Assembly: GCA_946618265.1 (NCBI GenBank)
Contig: CAMOLA010000056.1
Location: 1 to 13,791 of the forward strand
Direction: 5' to 3'
Source: an uncultured Eggerthellaceae bacterium
GTDB lineage: Bacteria > Actinomycetota > Coriobacteriia > Coriobacteriales > Eggerthellaceae
Length of the DNA: 13,791 bases
The notes beneath the pieces were generated by a model, which saw nothing but the letters and a program-made list of their open reading frames with translations, ran no database searches and was not told the origin of the DNA. Shown here in pieces: positions 13,258 to 13,791 of the stretch (position 1 is the stretch's first letter; each line of letters opens with the position of its first letter). A program made the translations under genes and the position numbers.

Positions 13258-13273
13258 ATAGTGGCGATATCCT
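13246..13273 (+). promoter_or_regulatory. possible promoter of the URO-D-family gene
   Basis: TTGTAG and TATCCT are 16 bases apart, each matching four of six consensus bases. The leader to the ATG would be about 100 bases. An alternative -10, TATAGT at 13257-13262, lacks a -35. Confidence 0.35.
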
Positions 13274-13379
13274 TTTTTGTAAGGGTTATAAAAGTCTAGG
13301 TTGACTCCTAAAATGCAGGTCATCAACGGTTTACATCGTTATTGAAGGTACCGTCGTTTTTGATCAGAGGGGGTCTGCC

Positions 13380-13791
13380 ATGCTTTCACCAAAAGAGAAC
13401 TACCTTGCCGTCATCAACCATGAGAAACCCGATTTCGTACCGGATATCGCGCTCGACGCCATCATGGCCGGCGGTGCGTTCGAGACGCTCGAGAACGGTC
13501 CGCTCGGAGGCGGGCCCGACGAGTTCGGGCTCGAATGGGTGTGCACCGCATCGGCGAACGGCCAGGCCACGCCGCGGCCCGACTGCATCCCGATTCCCGA
13601 CGTCACCGAGTGGAAAAAATACCTCAAGCTTCCCGATTTGGCCAAGTTCGACTGGGAGGGGCTTGCGCAGATGCAGCTCGGCAACCAGGATCGCGGCGAG
13701 AAAGTGGTCATTTACGGCACGTGGAACTCGATTTTCCTGCGCTTCAGCCATCTGCTCGGCTTCGAGGAGGCGCTCATCGCCATGTACGAGG
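13380..13791 (+). CDS. uroporphyrinogen decarboxylase-family protein, N-terminal part
   Basis: The first 137 residues run off the window edge. MLSPKENYLAVINHEKPDFVPDI matches the start of the URO-D superfamily (usual form: MTxKERVLAALxHxxPDRVP), which covers both heme-pathway HemE and corrinoid methyltransferases such as MtaA/MtbA. The divergence from HemE in the following residues (GGGPDEFGLEW, PIPDVTEWKKYLKLPDL) is like the large set of URO-D-type proteins of anaerobes, often in methyl-transfer or demethylation loci. That narrower role is inference. AGAGGGGG ends six bases before the ATG. The long leader with a perfect palindrome suggests regulated expression. Confidence 0.85.
   Translation, partial: MLSPKENYLAVINHEKPDFVPDIALDAIMAGGAFETLENGPLGGGPDEFGLEWVCTASANGQATPRPDCIPIPDVTEWKKYLKLPDLAKFDWEGLAQMQLGNQDRGEKVVIYGTWNSIFLRFSHLLGFEEALIAMYE

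Overview
The window is GC-rich DNA that looks chromosomal. The gene content (ModD-type pyrophosphorylase, URO-D-type methyltransferase homologue, split-barrel flavoprotein, several dispersed palindromic repeat families) suggests an anaerobic actinobacterium of the Coriobacteriia/Eggerthellaceae kind. That taxonomic call is inference from gene style and composition, not from a marker gene.

Layout. Positions 108-3106 hold three minus-strand genes: a WYL-domain transcriptional regulator (3106-1919), a class I SAM methyltransferase (1828-1193) with its own promoter, and a ModD/NadC-family phosphoribosyltransferase (950-108). Divergent from the WYL regulator is a plus-strand Ro60-like TROVE/VWA protein (3579-5012). 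The 472-bp gap between them holds an operator-like palindrome (3315-3334) and a segment that folds on paper into a long closed stem with a two-hairpin head (3383-3517). I read this as a candidate Y-RNA-like noncoding RNA partner of the Ro protein. After a 14-bp terminator-like hairpin come a CCA-adding tRNA nucleotidyltransferase (about 5224-6615), a WalJ/YycJ-type metallo-beta-lactamase-fold protein (6714-7610), and a 794-residue protein with a TerD-like C-terminal segment (8322-10706). On the minus strand lie a radical SAM protein (12466-11573) and, directly behind its stop codon in the same frame, a remnant of another gene (11572-11069). A small FMN-binding split-barrel protein (12701-13111) and the start of a uroporphyrinogen-decarboxylase-family protein (13380 to the edge) finish the window.

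Repeats are the second theme. (1) A 33-bp palindrome occurs four times (77-107, 1184-1216, 6592-6624, 6639-6671). In the methyltransferase and CCA genes it supplies the last seven codons and the stop codon. (2) A 13-bp core of the form TTCCC(A/G)CGGGGAA forms two arrays: 15 copies at 7617-8026, mostly on an exact 30-bp period, and at least 8 copies at 10733-10950. They bracket the 794-residue gene. Four more clear cores, inverted, sit as two 42-bp-spaced pairs on either side of the split-barrel gene. (3) Hairpins built on AAGGG...CCCTT recur at 56-68, 1111-1135 and 5022-5053.

Functionally, the Ro-like protein, the CCA-adding enzyme and perhaps the TerD-like protein point to RNA handling and stress. 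The divergent WYL regulator is the natural candidate to control the Ro-like gene and its RNA. No function for the repeats can be read from the sequence.
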